DNA of 6,070 bases from Gammaproteobacteria bacterium (GTDB lineage: Bacteria > Pseudomonadota > Gammaproteobacteria > GRL18), in assembly GCA_013139395.1 (NCBI GenBank), contig WTAX01000090.1:1-6070 (forward strand), read 5' to 3'. The position numbers were made by a program, and so were the translations under genes. Shown piece after piece: positions 5,904 to 6,070 of the stretch. How positions within the stretch are numbered: position 1 is the first letter of the stretch; each line of letters begins with the position of its first letter. A model generated the notes under the pieces. The model was given only the letters and a program-made list of their open reading frames with translations, ran no database searches and was not told where the DNA came from.

Positions 5904-6070
5904 ATGGACGTTATGCAACGTATCGATGATGCAGTAAAAAGTAATCCTATTGTGATTTTTATGAAAGGCACACCACAAATGCCGTCTTGCGGATTTTCTG
6001 CCCGTGCTGCAGAAGCGCTGACAAGTACTGGTGTTGAGTTTTCTTATGTGAATGTATTAACCGATCCAGA
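5904..6070 (+). CDS. grxD: Monothiol glutaredoxin GrxD (Grx4 type), 3' end outside the window
   Basis: The first 55 codons of a monothiol glutaredoxin are present; the frame runs open off the right edge. Family members are about 105-115 residues, so roughly half is missing. The protein opens MDVMQRIDDAVKSNPIVIFM, then KGTPQMPSCGFS, with the CGFS active site at residues 29-32 and the KGTP glutathione/cluster-binding motif before it. Such proteins bind a [2Fe-2S] cluster with glutathione as a dimer or with BolA-type proteins, and act in cytoplasmic Fe-S cluster delivery and iron sensing, not as general disulfide reductases. The start is supported by GAGG at 5892-5895, 8 bases from the ATG; an in-frame ATG at 5913 is less likely. 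It lies 112 bases after the amidotransferase stop, with its own candidate promoter and palindrome. Confidence 0.96.
   Translation, partial: MDVMQRIDDAVKSNPIVIFMKGTPQMPSCGFSARAAEALTSTGVEFSYVNVLTDP

Overview
The window looks like chromosomal DNA of a moderately AT-rich gammaproteobacterium. That placement is an inference from an Fe-type SodB, a CGFS monothiol glutaredoxin and an N-acetylglutaminylglutamine (NAGGN) type amidotransferase, together with an uncharacterised repeat protein whose N-terminal motif I associate with proteobacteria. I cannot name a genus. I see no transposase, integrase, tRNA, rRNA, CRISPR array or phage gene, and every gene except the one cut by the right edge is intact.

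Left part, minus strand. sodB (1069-1644) is followed by a compact bidirectional-type hairpin terminator (1033-1062). Next comes a 299-residue acidic protein of unknown function (35-934). Its C-terminal half is built from five units with an exact 28-residue period.

Divergent control region (1645-1832). The sodB and hyuB promoters appear to be one nearly symmetric extended -10 element read in both directions (1711-1723). A 12-bp inverted repeat lies further inside the hyuB leader.

Right part, plus strand. The order is a hydantoinase B/oxoprolinase family protein without a hydantoinase A partner (1833-3419), a 12-bp tandem repeat starting at its stop codon (3415-3462), and a BON-domain lipoprotein (3476-3934). 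These are followed by a complete NAGGN-type glutamine amidotransferase (3980-5791). A separate promoter overlapped by a 16-bp perfect palindrome leads into grxD (5904 onward, cut by the window end). The gaps between the first three genes are 56 and 45 bases with no terminator in them, so they could be co-transcribed.

How they fit together (inference): SodB and GrxD belong to oxidative stress and Fe-S handling. The BON lipoprotein and the NAGGN amidotransferase both suggest envelope or osmotic stress. The partner ligase Ngg needed for NAGGN synthesis is not in the window. I found no convincing new defence or mobile system. The most notable items are the symmetric promoter, the exact 28-residue repeat protein, the grxD palindrome, and the orphan status of the hydantoinase B and the amidotransferase.
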